NCBI GenBank assembly: GCA_035543455.1
Contig: DATKKE010000058.1
Coordinates: 4,163 to 68,162 of the forward strand
Origin: CAIKOD01 sp035543455
GTDB lineage: Archaea > Halobacteriota > Methanomicrobia > Methanomicrobiales > Methanospirillaceae
Direction of reading: 5' to 3'
Length of the DNA stretch: 64,000 nt
Shown: one piece after another, positions 17,624 to 26,321 of the stretch
Layout of the letters: each line of letters begins with the position of its first letter
Position numbering within the stretch: position 1 is the stretch's first letter
The notes under the pieces: generated by a model
Databases searched by the model: none
What the model was told of the DNA's origin: nothing
Seen by the model: only the letters and a program-made list of their open reading frames with translations
Translations under genes and position numbers: made by a program

Positions 17624-18625
17624 TCAACCGTTACCTGCTTTTTCGGATCGGGCGTTTAGCCAGCCTGCAACATCCTCTGCATAGTACGTAATTATCACGT
17701 CGGCTCCTGCTCTTTTTATGCAGGTAAGGGTCTCAATCACTACCTTCTTTTCGTCAATCCAGCCCCGCTCTGCTGCGGCCTTTATCTGTGCATACTCGCC
17801 GCTTACCTGGTAGCCGGCGACCGGTAACCCGATCGTCGCAATGGAGGACAGGATGTCGAGGTAATTTCCTGCGGGTTTCACCATCAGGATATCTGCCCCT
17901 TCATCCGCGTCAAGTTGTGATTCGAGAAAGGCTTCGCGGGCATTTGCCGGGTCCATCTGGTAGGTTGTCCTGTCGCCGAAGGTATATCCCGATCCGGCTG
18001 CATCCCGGAACGGGCCGTAAAGGGCACTCGCGAATTTGGTGGAATAGGACATGATTGCGACGTCTGAAAATCCTGCATCGTCAAGCGCGCTCCGGATTGA
18101 ATGTACCATGCCGTCAAGCATGCACGAAGGGGCTACAATATCGGCACCGCTCCCTGCATGACTGACCGCTATGCGGTTCATCAGTGCAAGCGAGGTATCG
18201 TTATCGAGGTCCGGCCCGCATGGACCGTCGGTGATGATACCGCAGTGGCCGTGATCGGTATACTCGCAGGCACAGACGTCTGTAATCACGACCATTTCCG
18301 GGACATGTTTCTTGATTTCTCTTACTGTCTGCTGCACGACCCCGTTATCTGCAAATGCCCCGGTGGCTTCGGTATTTTTCAGGGAAGGGACACCGAAAAT
18401 GAGCACCGCGTGAACGCCTGCATCATACAGGATACCTGCCCGTTTCCCAGCCATATCGACCGGGTACCGGAACTGACCGGGCATCGAGGTGATCGGTTCC
18501 GCATTCCCGATCGTTTCGTCGATGAAAACCGGTGCCACGAGGTCGGTCGCCGACAATGTCGTCTCCCTGAACAGGGGCTGGATAATTTTTCCCCGGAGCC
18601 TTCTCATTCTTCTTTTCGGATACAT
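17624..18625 (-). CDS. hemB: delta-aminolevulinic acid dehydratase (porphobilinogen synthase)
   Basis: Condenses two 5-aminolevulinates into porphobilinogen. The zinc-type metal site is present as DVCACEYTDHGHCG, the Schiff-base lysines are in YSTKFASALYGPF and MVKPAGNYLD. 333 residues. Overlaps the end of hemA by 22 bases. Confidence 0.95.
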   Translation of the reverse strand: MYPKRRMRRLRGKIIQPLFRETTLSATDLVAPVFIDETIGNAEPITSMPGQFRYPVDMAGKRAGILYDAGVHAVLIFGVPSLKNTEATGAFADNGVVQQTVREIKKHVPEMVVITDVCACEYTDHGHCGIITDGPCGPDLDNDTSLALMNRIAVSHAGSGADIVAPSCMLDGMVHSIRSALDDAGFSDVAIMSYSTKFASALYGPFRDAAGSGYTFGDRTTYQMDPANAREAFLESQLDADEGADILMVKPAGNYLDILSSIATIGLPVAGYQVSGEYAQIKAAAERGWIDEKKVVIETLTCIKRAGADVIITYYAEDVAGWLNARSEKAGNG

Positions 18626-19908
18626 ACCTTGTCACCCCGGATAATCGCCGCGACGAGTGATTCGGCCGAATCGAGGTCCCCGGTTTCGGCACATGACCTG
18701 ATCGAGAAGGTCGCATCGTTGAGTAACTTTGTGACCATGACGCGGGTCAGGTCGTCGATCACAGCGGCAGTTTTCTCGTCCTTTGCACCGAGCCGGCTGA
18801 TAGCACGGTCCCGTTCCCTCAGGCGGATCACTTCCGCCCAGGTATGGAGTGTCGCGATGGTATCATCAGCCGCCTTCCTGTTCAGCAGGTGAACGAAATG
18901 CGCGAGCTCGTCTTCGAGAAATCCCATGGCCCGCTCGGCCTCACCCTGCCTCGTGGCCATTGTGCAGTCGTTTACCTCCCGAAGGTTGTCGATAGTGAAA
19001 AGGTGAACGCCCGGGATAGAACCTGCAGATGCTTCGATATCCCTCGGCTGTGCGATATCGATAAGGATCAGGGGCCTCGGATGGCCGTCGAGGGGCCAGC
19101 ACCGGCCTTTCATGACCTCCCGCAGGTCGCTTTCCCTGATAATCGGATGGGGCGCCGAGGTGCACGAGATGACGACATCCGAGAGGACCAGGTAACGGTT
19201 CAGCTCATTAAATCTCACGGCCTTCCCCCCGATCTTCTCTGCGAGGATTACCGCCCTCTCGTGAGTCCTGTTTGCCACGTAAATAGCGGTCAGGTCTTTG
19301 GCGGCCAGTGCCTGGGTCACCAGCAGGCCCATTTCGCCACTCCCTATAACAAGGATATGCCTGCCCCTGAGACTGCCGATCTGTTCTTCTGCGAGCAGGA
19401 CCGCGGCAGAACCTACGGAGACCGCACCACGGCTGATCCTGGTCCTCTTCCGGCACTCGATGCCGACGTGGATTGCCTTGTTGACACAGAGTTCCAGGAT
19501 GCTGTCGCTCGTACCTGCTTCCTGGGCCCTCGTCATTGCGGTTCTAAGCTGCCCGATGATCTGGTCTTCACCGACGATCATCGAATCGATCCCGCAGGAG
19601 ATTTCAAGGATGTGGCGGAGCGCATCCTTTCCTTTGAAGAGGGTGAATCCGGTCCTTCCCTTTTCCCGAAGGAAATCAGCCAGTGTCTGTCCGTCCCCAT
19701 GGACGAGCACCTCGACACGGTTACAGGTCTGGAGAAGGATCGCGGCCTTGAATCTCTCTTTTGTGCTGGCGAGGAATCCTGCATCGTCGGAAAAGCGAAA
19801 CTCTTCGATCATGGCTACATCGGCCGTATGGTGATTGATTCCCGCCATCGCAAGGGGCGAAAAACAGGGTTCGTCGATTGGTTCTGCTGTGTTGCCCTCT
19901 TCAATCAT
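18604..19908 (-). CDS. hemA: glutamyl-tRNA reductase
   Basis: Reduces glutamyl-tRNA to glutamate-1-semialdehyde, the committed step of the C5 pathway. The catalytic cysteine is Cys62 in LLQTCNRVEV; GINHHTADV precedes it, GEDQIIGQLRTA and IGSGEMGLLVTQAL (NADPH site) follow, and the C-terminal dimerisation helix is present. 434 residues. Met21 is where most family members begin, so the true start may be at 19848; the called start overlaps sirC by eight bases. Confidence 0.94.
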   Translation of the reverse strand: MIEEGNTAEPIDEPCFSPLAMAGINHHTADVAMIEEFRFSDDAGFLASTKERFKAAILLQTCNRVEVLVHGDGQTLADFLREKGRTGFTLFKGKDALRHILEISCGIDSMIVGEDQIIGQLRTAMTRAQEAGTSDSILELCVNKAIHVGIECRKRTRISRGAVSVGSAAVLLAEEQIGSLRGRHILVIGSGEMGLLVTQALAAKDLTAIYVANRTHERAVILAEKIGGKAVRFNELNRYLVLSDVVISCTSAPHPIIRESDLREVMKGRCWPLDGHPRPLILIDIAQPRDIEASAGSIPGVHLFTIDNLREVNDCTMATRQGEAERAMGFLEDELAHFVHLLNRKAADDTIATLHTWAEVIRLRERDRAISRLGAKDEKTAAVIDDLTRVMVTKLLNDATFSIRSCAETGDLDSAESLVAAIIRGDKVCIRKEE

Positions 19909-20527
19909 GGAGGTACCTCGTCTCTATGAGTTCCCACCCGGCTTCCGGAGAGACGCCGATTGCATGCCACACGTCCTGGTCGTTCAATACCCTTCGGAGG
20001 AGATGGCTCCTCTTCGACTGTTCCGGCTCTGTCAGTTTCAATCTCTCCCTGAGCCGTCCCTGGAGTTCGATCATCTCATCAAGCCCGGGCAGCGCGGTAC
20101 TGATGTGCTCTCTGAGGTAGCGTGAGACTCCCGGACTTTCCCCTCCCGTGCTGATTGCGACGAGGTAATGCTTCCCCTCGATTTTTGACGGGAGGATAAC
20201 ATCGCCGTTCACCCCCGTCGCGTTATTGAACATGACCCCTTCGTGCGAACAGAGCCTGCCAATCCTGTCATTCAGCAGGGGATCAGATGTAGCGGCGATT
20301 ACCAGGAACGCGTCATTTATTATCGTACTGAGTTCCGCATCTCCGGTGTCCGAGATATCGGCGATCGTTTTCGTGACACACAGATTGTCGAACCAGGTCG
20401 AAAACGAGCGTGAAATTACCGTTACATCTGTTTGCCCCGAAAAATATGCCGCTTTCCTTGCGCCCACATCCCCCCCTCCGAAGATGATCACTTTTTTCCC
20501 CGAAAAGTCGATCATAAGAGGGAGCAT
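19901..20527 (-). CDS. sirC: precorrin-2 dehydrogenase / siroheme synthase, Met8 type
   Basis: Oxidises precorrin-2 to sirohydrochlorin, the precursor of siroheme, F430 and anaerobic cobalamin. LPLMIDFSGKKVIIFGGGDVGARKA shows the N-terminal NAD-binding fold (split here as LPLMIDFSGKK and VIIFGGGDVGARKA), with ATSDPLLNDRI and STGGESPGVSRYLREHI downstream as in CysG-N/Met8. 208 residues, no methylase domain, so a stand-alone form paired with the separate cobA. First gene of the hem run. Confidence 0.9.
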   Translation of the reverse strand: MLPLMIDFSGKKVIIFGGGDVGARKAAYFSGQTDVTVISRSFSTWFDNLCVTKTIADISDTGDAELSTIINDAFLVIAATSDPLLNDRIGRLCSHEGVMFNNATGVNGDVILPSKIEGKHYLVAISTGGESPGVSRYLREHISTALPGLDEMIELQGRLRERLKLTEPEQSKRSHLLRRVLNDQDVWHAIGVSPEAGWELIETRYLHD

Positions 20528-20654
20528 CAGCTATACGTGAGTGATTTTGTCACATTAAGATGTTGGATTTTATGCGAGTCCCGTGAACTACTACCGAAGC
20601 GGGCTTTTTTTCAGCAGATGGAACTATTGAGATTCAGGCTTGGCAGGTTTTCGA

Positions 20655-20672
20655 TATGCTTATTATAGTTGC
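20655..20672 (+). promoter_or_regulatory. TATA box upstream of tRNA-Gly
   Basis: TATGCTTATTATAG lies about 40 bases before the mature tRNA 5' end, in an otherwise geneless gap, which fits an archaeal tRNA promoter with a short leader. Confidence 0.4.
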
Positions 20673-20706
20673 ATACGCATCTAGTAAAGCACAATAGAGC
20701 CTTATT

Positions 20707-20778
20707 GCGCCGATAGTGTAGTGGTTATCACTAGGCGTTGCCAACGCCTAAACCCGGGTTCGAATCCCGGTCGGCGCA
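20707..20778 (+). tRNA. tRNA-Gly (GCC anticodon)
   Basis: A full cloverleaf can be drawn: acceptor GCGCCGA pairs with TCGGCGC, discriminator A at 20778; anticodon stem AGGCG/CGCCT closes loop TTGCCAA with anticodon GCC; T-arm CCGGG/CCCGG closes TTCGAAT. 72 bases, no intron, and CCA is not encoded. Confidence 0.95.
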
Positions 20779-20927
20779 TTACGATGTTTATCTGTGTCAT
20801 AACCTGACAATAAACAGCATGTAAAAAAATTTATATTCAGACGAAGTCACTGTTTTAGAATTCACCCTCATTCCTGATCGGTGTCTACTAATAGGAGCCC
20901 CTGATATTCTCTATAAGAAGCAGAGAG

Positions 20928-21830
20928 TTGGATTTTTTGACTGAACTGGACGAATTCCTCGGGCCCCTGGATAAGGGTGTCTGGGAGGTTACCATCCCTA
21001 AACAGTCGGTGACCGAACCCCTGGATGCAGGATGGAAAAAATCTGCCATTAATGTCCCTTCGCCAGGCACCCTGAACAGTTACCGGAAGGGTCGCTATCA
21101 CGTGCATGAGACCGGAACGGAATGGAAGGTCCACCTCGATAATTATGACCCGGAAATCCACCCCTATCTTCACCTGATCGACGATGCACCCCTGCTCCTG
21201 ATGATCGGGGATACATTCGTCACCCTCATAGCGGGCACGAGGAAAAAAAGCGGGAATACGAACGAAATTCTTGCCGGCCAGGAAAGGACCTGGCAGCAGC
21301 AGGTGATATCCGGAATATTCATCATGATCTTCGGGGTTCTCATAATATTCTATCCGCTGGCTATTTTTAGCGGAATCGTAACCGTAATACTTCCCCTGAC
21401 AATAATAGCCCTTGGCTGCATCACTATCTGGGACGGATTTAATGCAGGTCGCCTGGGCGTTCAGGACCGGGGGGCTATGTACCGAGGATGTGGTATAGTC
21501 ATGGCGGGCATCATCGTCCGGTTCATGCCGGTAGACTTCTGGGGGATTGTCATAATCCTGATTCTTGCAGTCTGGATGTTTGCAAGCGCCCTGGTGTTGC
21601 TTACCCGTGCAACAAAAGGCCGGGCGGCTGTCCCTGAAGGATTTGTAAGCCGGATAATTATTGCTATAATCTCCCTCTTCCTTGGCATCCTGATATTTGT
21701 CGAACCATCAGGTGTTCTCCGGATGCTGATGATCATCGTAGGAACGTTGGCACTGTTAATCGGGTTCATGCTCCTGGTAAACGGGATAAGACTCAGGAAG
21801 AGGATGAAACATCCCATAATTGATATCTGA
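20928..21830 (+). CDS. HdeD-like (DUF308) membrane protein with soluble N-terminal domain
   Basis: The first 115 residues are polar and contain GDTFVTLIAG; about six hydrophobic segments follow between 125 and 292, in the paired pattern of HdeD/DUF308 proteins (function in archaea unknown). The most upstream start is TTG at 20928 with only a weak AG-rich stretch before it, so the start is uncertain. Confidence 0.7.
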   Translation: MDFLTELDEFLGPLDKGVWEVTIPKQSVTEPLDAGWKKSAINVPSPGTLNSYRKGRYHVHETGTEWKVHLDNYDPEIHPYLHLIDDAPLLLMIGDTFVTLIAGTRKKSGNTNEILAGQERTWQQQVISGIFIMIFGVLIIFYPLAIFSGIVTVILPLTIIALGCITIWDGFNAGRLGVQDRGAMYRGCGIVMAGIIVRFMPVDFWGIVIILILAVWMFASALVLLTRATKGRAAVPEGFVSRIIIAIISLFLGILIFVEPSGVLRMLMIIVGTLALLIGFMLLVNGIRLRKRMKHPIIDI

Positions 21831-21834
21831 AATT

Positions 21835-21856
21835 CTAAAAAAGGAAAAAACGGTAA
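21835..21856 (-). terminator. poly-T terminator after the Lys/Ala-rich peptide gene
   Basis: Read on the minus strand, two T-runs (ACCGTTTTTTCC then TTTTTTAG) follow the stop at 21864 within 30 bases. Archaeal termination often uses such T-runs with no strong hairpin. Confidence 0.5.
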
Positions 21857-21863
21857 AAGGGGG

Positions 21864-21950
21864 TTATTTCTTCCCCTTTGGTGCGGCTTTCTTGGCCGCC
21901 GGTTTGGCCGCTTCTTTCTTTGCTGCCGGCTTCTTAGCTGCTCCAGCCAT
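21864..21950 (-). CDS. 28-residue Lys/Ala-rich basic peptide
   Basis: Minus-strand frame of 28 residues with repeated AAKK/PAAKK units, 11 lysines, one glutamate and no aromatic residue, like the tails of histone H1 or bacterial H1-like proteins. Support is good: GGAGGTG eight bases before the ATG, a TATA box (22001-22012) at the right distance and T-runs after the stop. It could be a nucleic-acid-binding peptide; function is inferred from composition only. Confidence 0.75.
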   Translation of the reverse strand: MAGAAKKPAAKKEAAKPAAKKAAPKGKK

Positions 21951-21998
21951 TACAAGTCCACCTCCTACCATTTGTGGTTATAATCTTTGTTATTTTTT

Positions 21999-22013
21999 TA
22001 ATATATAAATATT
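21999..22013 (-). promoter_or_regulatory. TATA box for the Lys/Ala-rich peptide gene
   Basis: On the minus strand ATATTTATATATTA is a near-consensus archaeal box. A transcript starting about 25 bases downstream would have a short leader containing the strong RBS at 21959-21966. Confidence 0.65.
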
Positions 22014-22177
22014 GCTGTGAAATTCAGGGTTTTTACCAATTTTCGACAGATTATTTCCTGATCTGACATTGTTAACCATGATTTATAAGAACCCGGGTAT
22101 GGGTTTTTCATATGTTCTTCCCTTATCAGGATTATAAAAATGTTGTGGAAAGAGATCCGTATTCCCAGGAAAAGGTT

Positions 22178-23038
22178 TCAGATATTCCCTCTCGCGCCAC
22201 CGGTCATTTTCGGGACAAATGCGGTCTCGACAATCTCTTTCGTAAAGGCCTCCGGGACAGAGCCGGTTTTTGCATAAAGATATAATGCAGTGTTATAGAT
22301 ACCCTGGAGTGCTGAAACGATTACCATGAGGACTGCGAGATAAATCACGTACACCGCAGCGAGTACGATAAAAACGGTAAACGATCCGGAAAGAAGTGCG
22401 ATTCCGACCGGAATCGCTCCGGCAATCATGAGGACGACAAACACCAGGCCGATCGATGCCTGCCCGATGATGCTCTCGCCCCAGGTCTTTCTGAACAGAC
22501 CGATCGATTCTTTCATCGCCCCGAATGTCCCTTTCTCCTCGAATATCATGACAGGAATGACGAAATAGGTAATGAGGCTCCATGCAGCGCCGATCAGGGA
22601 AAAGACGATCTGGCCGATCAGGTTGTTGAACCTGTCCTCGAGCAGCCGCAGGATGAGCCCTACCGTGGCAGAAATGAGGGACCAGATTAAGATCGGAACG
22701 ATGTGGGCCATCGAACTCCTGATGCCGTCCATGAACACCGGGTCTCCGCCGGTGAGGCGGATGCGTGCACAGGTAATCAGGGCCGAATTGAAAAATATGA
22801 TAATGAAGTAACAGAGCAGGTAAAACAGGAAGAGCAGAGGAATGTACATCGATCCAGGCACAAAGGCACTGCCTGGCGAAATTAATCCGAAAAAGAATAC
22901 CGGGATGACAAATGAGAGCAGAACGATCAGCAATGCGATTCCTGAAAGAACGGGGAACAGGAGGATCTCTTTGTCAAGCGAGAGAACCTTCCAACTCTCT
23001 TTAATAAGGGTAAAGCTGCGCGAAAAGGACTCGAACAT
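22178..23038 (-). CDS. polytopic membrane protein, DUF6159-like
   Basis: 286 residues with about six hydrophobic segments, starting SFTLIKESWKVLSLDKEILLFP, written here only as the family-like SWKVL..DKEILLFP pattern. The FEEKGTFGAMKESIGLFRKTWGE loop (EEKG...FRKTWGE) is typical of DUF6159/YciC-type integral membrane proteins. Function unknown. It is a single gene with 367 geneless bases before it on this strand. Confidence 0.7.
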   Translation of the reverse strand: MFESFSRSFTLIKESWKVLSLDKEILLFPVLSGIALLIVLLSFVIPVFFFGLISPGSAFVPGSMYIPLLFLFYLLCYFIIIFFNSALITCARIRLTGGDPVFMDGIRSSMAHIVPILIWSLISATVGLILRLLEDRFNNLIGQIVFSLIGAAWSLITYFVIPVMIFEEKGTFGAMKESIGLFRKTWGESIIGQASIGLVFVVLMIAGAIPVGIALLSGSFTVFIVLAAVYVIYLAVLMVIVSALQGIYNTALYLYAKTGSVPEAFTKEIVETAFVPKMTGGARGNI

Positions 23039-23405
23039 ACAGAATAATTGTCATTCCCGGAGGATAAAAATTGCCCGGCAGGCACAGCCGGTCAGAACAC
23101 GGGTCTTTTTCATTCCACAGATCGGCTGAAAAGGCAGGTGCATGGTTTGACAGCGATTCCCCGGAAAAATCCCGTTAAGGTCCGGAAATGAAGTTATAGT
23201 TTCTTAAATGACAATTTCCTCGTTATTTCGGTATCGGGGTCTAAGATGGCTTGTAATGTCCAGGTGAAAGCGCCATTCCGTTTCCTGTAGATTTGGGGAG
23301 TATCCACGATTGGTGTTTTTAATGCACCGGTAGTCCGGTCCACGGGCACGGCGCGGAATTCTTATAACCCGGCAGATCAGAGATAGCAGTGAATGGTGAC
23401 ACCCG
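23039..23405 (+). other. intergenic region upstream of hisH
   Basis: No supported gene in 367 bases. A TATA-like TTCTTATAACC near 23358-23368 and GGTGA at 23395-23399 can serve hisH. Short frames on either strand lack RBS and family features. Confidence 0.4.
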
Positions 23406-24014
23406 ATGACCACGATAGCGATTGTTGATTACGGGCTCGGAAACCTCAGGAGCGTATTCCGGGGCCTCGAGAAGGCGGGAGCGTCGCCGGTGATCACGTC
23501 CGATGCCGGGGAAATTGCATCGGCCGACGGCATCGTACTGCCGGGTGTAGGGGCATTCCGCGAAGGCATGGAACAGCTCGGGGACCTCCGTTCCACGGTT
23601 ATTGAGTCTTCCGGCAGCGTACCTGTCCTGGGTATCTGCCTAGGGATGCAGATGCTCATGGAATTATCCGAGGAACACGGGCTCCACGAGGGCCTTTCCC
23701 TGATCCCCGGCACGGTAAAGAGGTTCCCGGCAAAACCGGGGTATAAAATACCTCATATGGGGTGGAACCAGATACATCTGGAAAAACCCGGGCATCCGCT
23801 GTTTGAAGGGTTCACCGATGATGAATACGTGTATTTTGTCCATTCGTTTTACGCGGATACTGGGGAGCGATATACGCTCACCACAACCGAATACATATGC
23901 GGATTTTCCTCAGCCATAACGGACGGAAACGTGTACGGCGTCCAGTTCCATCCTGAAAAAAGCGGTGCGACCGGTCTCCGCATCCTCTCTAATTTCATCG
24001 GGATGTGCTGTTAA
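23406..24014 (+). CDS. hisH: imidazole glycerol phosphate synthase, glutaminase subunit HisH
   Basis: Supplies ammonia from glutamine to HisF in histidine synthesis. Class I amidotransferase triad: Cys78 in LGICLGMQ, and the His/Glu pair in VQFHPEKSG near residue 180. VDYGLGNLRSV at the N-terminus and PHMGWNQI are HisH markers. 202 residues. GGTGA lies seven bases before the ATG. No other histidine gene is nearby. Confidence 0.96.
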   Translation: MTTIAIVDYGLGNLRSVFRGLEKAGASPVITSDAGEIASADGIVLPGVGAFREGMEQLGDLRSTVIESSGSVPVLGICLGMQMLMELSEEHGLHEGLSLIPGTVKRFPAKPGYKIPHMGWNQIHLEKPGHPLFEGFTDDEYVYFVHSFYADTGERYTLTTTEYICGFSSAITDGNVYGVQFHPEKSGATGLRILSNFIGMCC

Positions 24015-24080
24015 GGTCAATGGTGTTCCCTGCCCGCACTATTTCACGGCATCCTGCAAATCCCGGGCACGCCATGTTTT

Positions 24081-24205
24081 TTTTACGAATCCCGCCAGCT
24101 GCGGTCGGCTGGCATCCGCGACCCGGAGCGTCAGGACGTACCTCGAAAAGAATCCGGATTTTACGAATCCCGCCAGCTATGGTCAGCCAATATCCGTGAT
24201 CCTGA
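24081..24205. repeat. two-copy direct repeat, 78-base period
   Basis: TTTTACGAATCCCGCCAGCT occurs exactly at 24081-24100 and 24159-24178; similarity extends about 25 more bases with nearly all differences being transitions. The first copy contains the inverted repeat GCCAGC/GCTGGC, broken in the second. No gene covers it. Confidence 0.75.
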
Positions 24206-24304
24206 AACATCCGGACATGACCCCAAACGATTACCCGGATTAGCCAATCCCTACTGCTGGCTTCTCCAGAAACAATTTACCTTCAACGATTGAACCTGAT
24301 CTCC

Positions 24305-25162
24305 ATGAGATCGATAGCACTATTCCTCCTCTTCTCCATGGCCATAATCGTGGGAAGTGCATCCGCCTATGAGCTTATTATCACCACCCCGGGCGCAATC
24401 CCTGCCGGTGCACCCCTGTCGGTGACCGGGACGACGAGTTTCCCCGCAGGAACGACGTTTGATATGGTTTTTTCATCATCGGGCCAGGTCGGCACGCAGG
24501 TTGCGAGTGTCCCCGTCACCGTATCGGGCGATAAAAACGAGAACGGGGACAGGACCTTTAATGTTATTTTCGATACGACCGGTCTTCCGGGAGGACAGTA
24601 TAAAGTTGAAGCGGTGATGAGGGGCAATGATGCGGGGTCGCTCAGTTCGAGTTCTCAGACCCTGAGAATTGTCCAGCTGGTCGACCGGTCAGGTGAGATT
24701 CATATCACGAGTCCCTTAAACCAGCGTATTCCGAATGCCCTTCTCATTGAAGGATACCTCGACAATGCCGGAAATTCAGGTGTCCAGATCAACGTGCTTG
24801 GACCGCAGGGAGGAGTATTCGGCCCGGCATTCATCGCTACGCAGACCCAGGGTGGAGGTAAGGCAGGTTATTTTTCAAAAAATGTTGCTGTTGACCAGGA
24901 AGGAAATTATAAAGTCACATTTACCGACAGCCTCGGGAGCTATATCGGTGAGAAAACATTTTCGGTGAGCGGGCCCCTTCCGACAATTACTTCGCCGGTT
25001 ACCTTGCCTGAGACAACAATCCCCACGACAACAATCCGGACCTCTACTCCGGTTGTCACAACAGCGGCACCGACTCCGACAAAGTCACCTGCTCCGATCT
25101 TCGGCATACTTGCAGGTCTGTGCGCTGCAGGATTCCTGGTTTCCGGGAAATTCAGAAAATAA
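24305..25162 (+). CDS. secreted or membrane-anchored surface protein
   Basis: Signal peptide (hydrophobic 4-17, ending ...SASA), two beta-sandwich-like regions (about 20-115 and 120-220), a Thr/Pro-rich linker (about 225-260) and a C-terminal hydrophobic helix followed by KFRK. This is the layout of archaeal surface proteins, with the C-terminus anchoring the protein. The ATG at 24305 gives the better signal peptide; a TTG at 24290 is also in frame. No RBS is obvious, so the mRNA may be leaderless. Confidence 0.7.
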   Translation: MRSIALFLLFSMAIIVGSASAYELIITTPGAIPAGAPLSVTGTTSFPAGTTFDMVFSSSGQVGTQVASVPVTVSGDKNENGDRTFNVIFDTTGLPGGQYKVEAVMRGNDAGSLSSSSQTLRIVQLVDRSGEIHITSPLNQRIPNALLIEGYLDNAGNSGVQINVLGPQGGVFGPAFIATQTQGGGKAGYFSKNVAVDQEGNYKVTFTDSLGSYIGEKTFSVSGPLPTITSPVTLPETTIPTTTIRTSTPVVTTAAPTPTKSPAPIFGILAGLCAAGFLVSGKFRK

Positions 25163-25536
25163 GTGAATAAAAATATTATTTTTGAATTTTTGAGATATTA
25201 CCCACCGAATAAGACCTCTTCCTGTTTTACTGTTTAAAAAATTTCGACAGGAAGGATTTTCACCGCCCCCCGTCCCTCCCCTATCGGGATAGATATTGGA
25301 CAGGGGTCCATCGTGAACTGATAAATGAATCGTTTTCCAGTACAGTCCCTGTCATAACCGGGTCGCCACAGCGACGGGGCGGAGCCCCGGGAGCTTAAGA
25401 TTATGTGAATTCAATAAAAAAAACCATTGGTAAACGTAGTATTTTGTAAGTTACGCGAATACTTCGAGGGCAGGATTTCACCATAGCCTGAATTTGTAAA
25501 ACCGTTCTTAAAAAAAAAATTTGCACCCGATTCCTG
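25163..25536. other. intergenic region with dispersed repeat copy A
   Basis: 374 bases between convergent genes. An AT-rich inverted repeat AAAAATATTATTTTT just after the surface-protein stop may end its transcript. The centre is repeat copy A (25246-25394). No coding frame is supported. Confidence 0.6.
25246..25394 (+). repeat. dispersed ~150-bp intergenic repeat, copy A
   Basis: Begins GACAGGAAGG, continues through CTATCGGGATAG and GGACAGGGG, and ends with CCGGGTCGCCACAGCG and the hairpin CGGGGC-GGA-GCCCCG (25375-25389), then GGAGC. Copy C has the same 149-base span and order of blocks; copies B and D match in reverse. Confidence 0.8.
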
Positions 25537-26316
25537 CTACCCCGCTTTCTTCCTCTTTCTCTGGTATACATCCCATACCACGAGTACTGCGATTACCAGG
25601 CAGCCGCCAAGGAAAAATGCCAGCAGGATATCCTGGATCGGAAGCGATACCGGCACCTGGATACTTCCCGGCGGGGCAACCGTCGCCTTTTCGATCATAT
25701 CGTGCGCTGCATTCATCGTAGGGGACGGCACGATATTCTGGGCGACACCGGCTGCATATCCTGCGCCTGCCCCGCCCGATGCATTCTCCAGCGGCAACGT
25801 GGAGGGGACCGTGATTTCACCCGCCACTTTGACATTTCTCGAATATGAGGCATTCGAAGCCACAGGCGAAACCATCTGCAGGATCGCCCCGATTACCGCC
25901 GTTGCGACAATCATGACCCCAAAGAGGGATGCATATTTCAGGAGAATTGAACGGACATTTGCAATCCTCGGTGTCACGATGACGAGTTGATCTTTGAGTC
26001 CGTAGATTTTGACTTCCCGGCCTTTTACACTGTATCTGGTCTTTGTTATTTCTATAAGTCCCGCATCAAGGAGGTTTTCGATATGGTATTTGGCAGTCCC
26101 CATGGGGATTTGCAGCGTTTCCGTTACTTCTGTGGAGGTTTTCGGACCTGTTTTCAGGAGCTGGAGGATGTCGCCTGCAGTCTGGCTCCCCATGGCTTTC
26201 GCTATCTTCTGCGCCTGTTCGTCACCCGGTTCGAGGACGATCACTTCCTTCCCAGGATCAGGCATATCTCCCGACACCGGGGGCCTATCGATTTCTGTCT
26301 CTCCTTCACCTGTCAT
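25537..26316 (-). CDS. winged-helix transcription regulator with two membrane segments
   Basis: An ArsR-like HTH (about 45-110: AGDILQLLKTGPKTSTEV, then QIPMGTAKYHIENLLDAGL) is followed by a hydrophobic segment (about 125-148), an extracellular region (about 150-225) and a second membrane segment near the C-terminus with a basic tail. A membrane-tethered regulator is implied. ATG at 26316 is used; a TTG at 26325 directly after the alaS stop is possible. It follows alaS on the same strand. Confidence 0.75.
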   Translation of the reverse strand: MTGEGETEIDRPPVSGDMPDPGKEVIVLEPGDEQAQKIAKAMGSQTAGDILQLLKTGPKTSTEVTETLQIPMGTAKYHIENLLDAGLIEITKTRYSVKGREVKIYGLKDQLVIVTPRIANVRSILLKYASLFGVMIVATAVIGAILQMVSPVASNASYSRNVKVAGEITVPSTLPLENASGGAGAGYAAGVAQNIVPSPTMNAAHDMIEKATVAPPGSIQVPVSLPIQDILLAFFLGGCLVIAVLVVWDVYQRKRKKAG

Positions 26317-26321
26317 ACGGT

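Noticed and set aside
25246..25394. Dispersed repeat as a CRISPR array
   Set aside because: Copies are single, about 150 bp, widely separated and in both orientations, with no regular spacers and no cas genes in the window.
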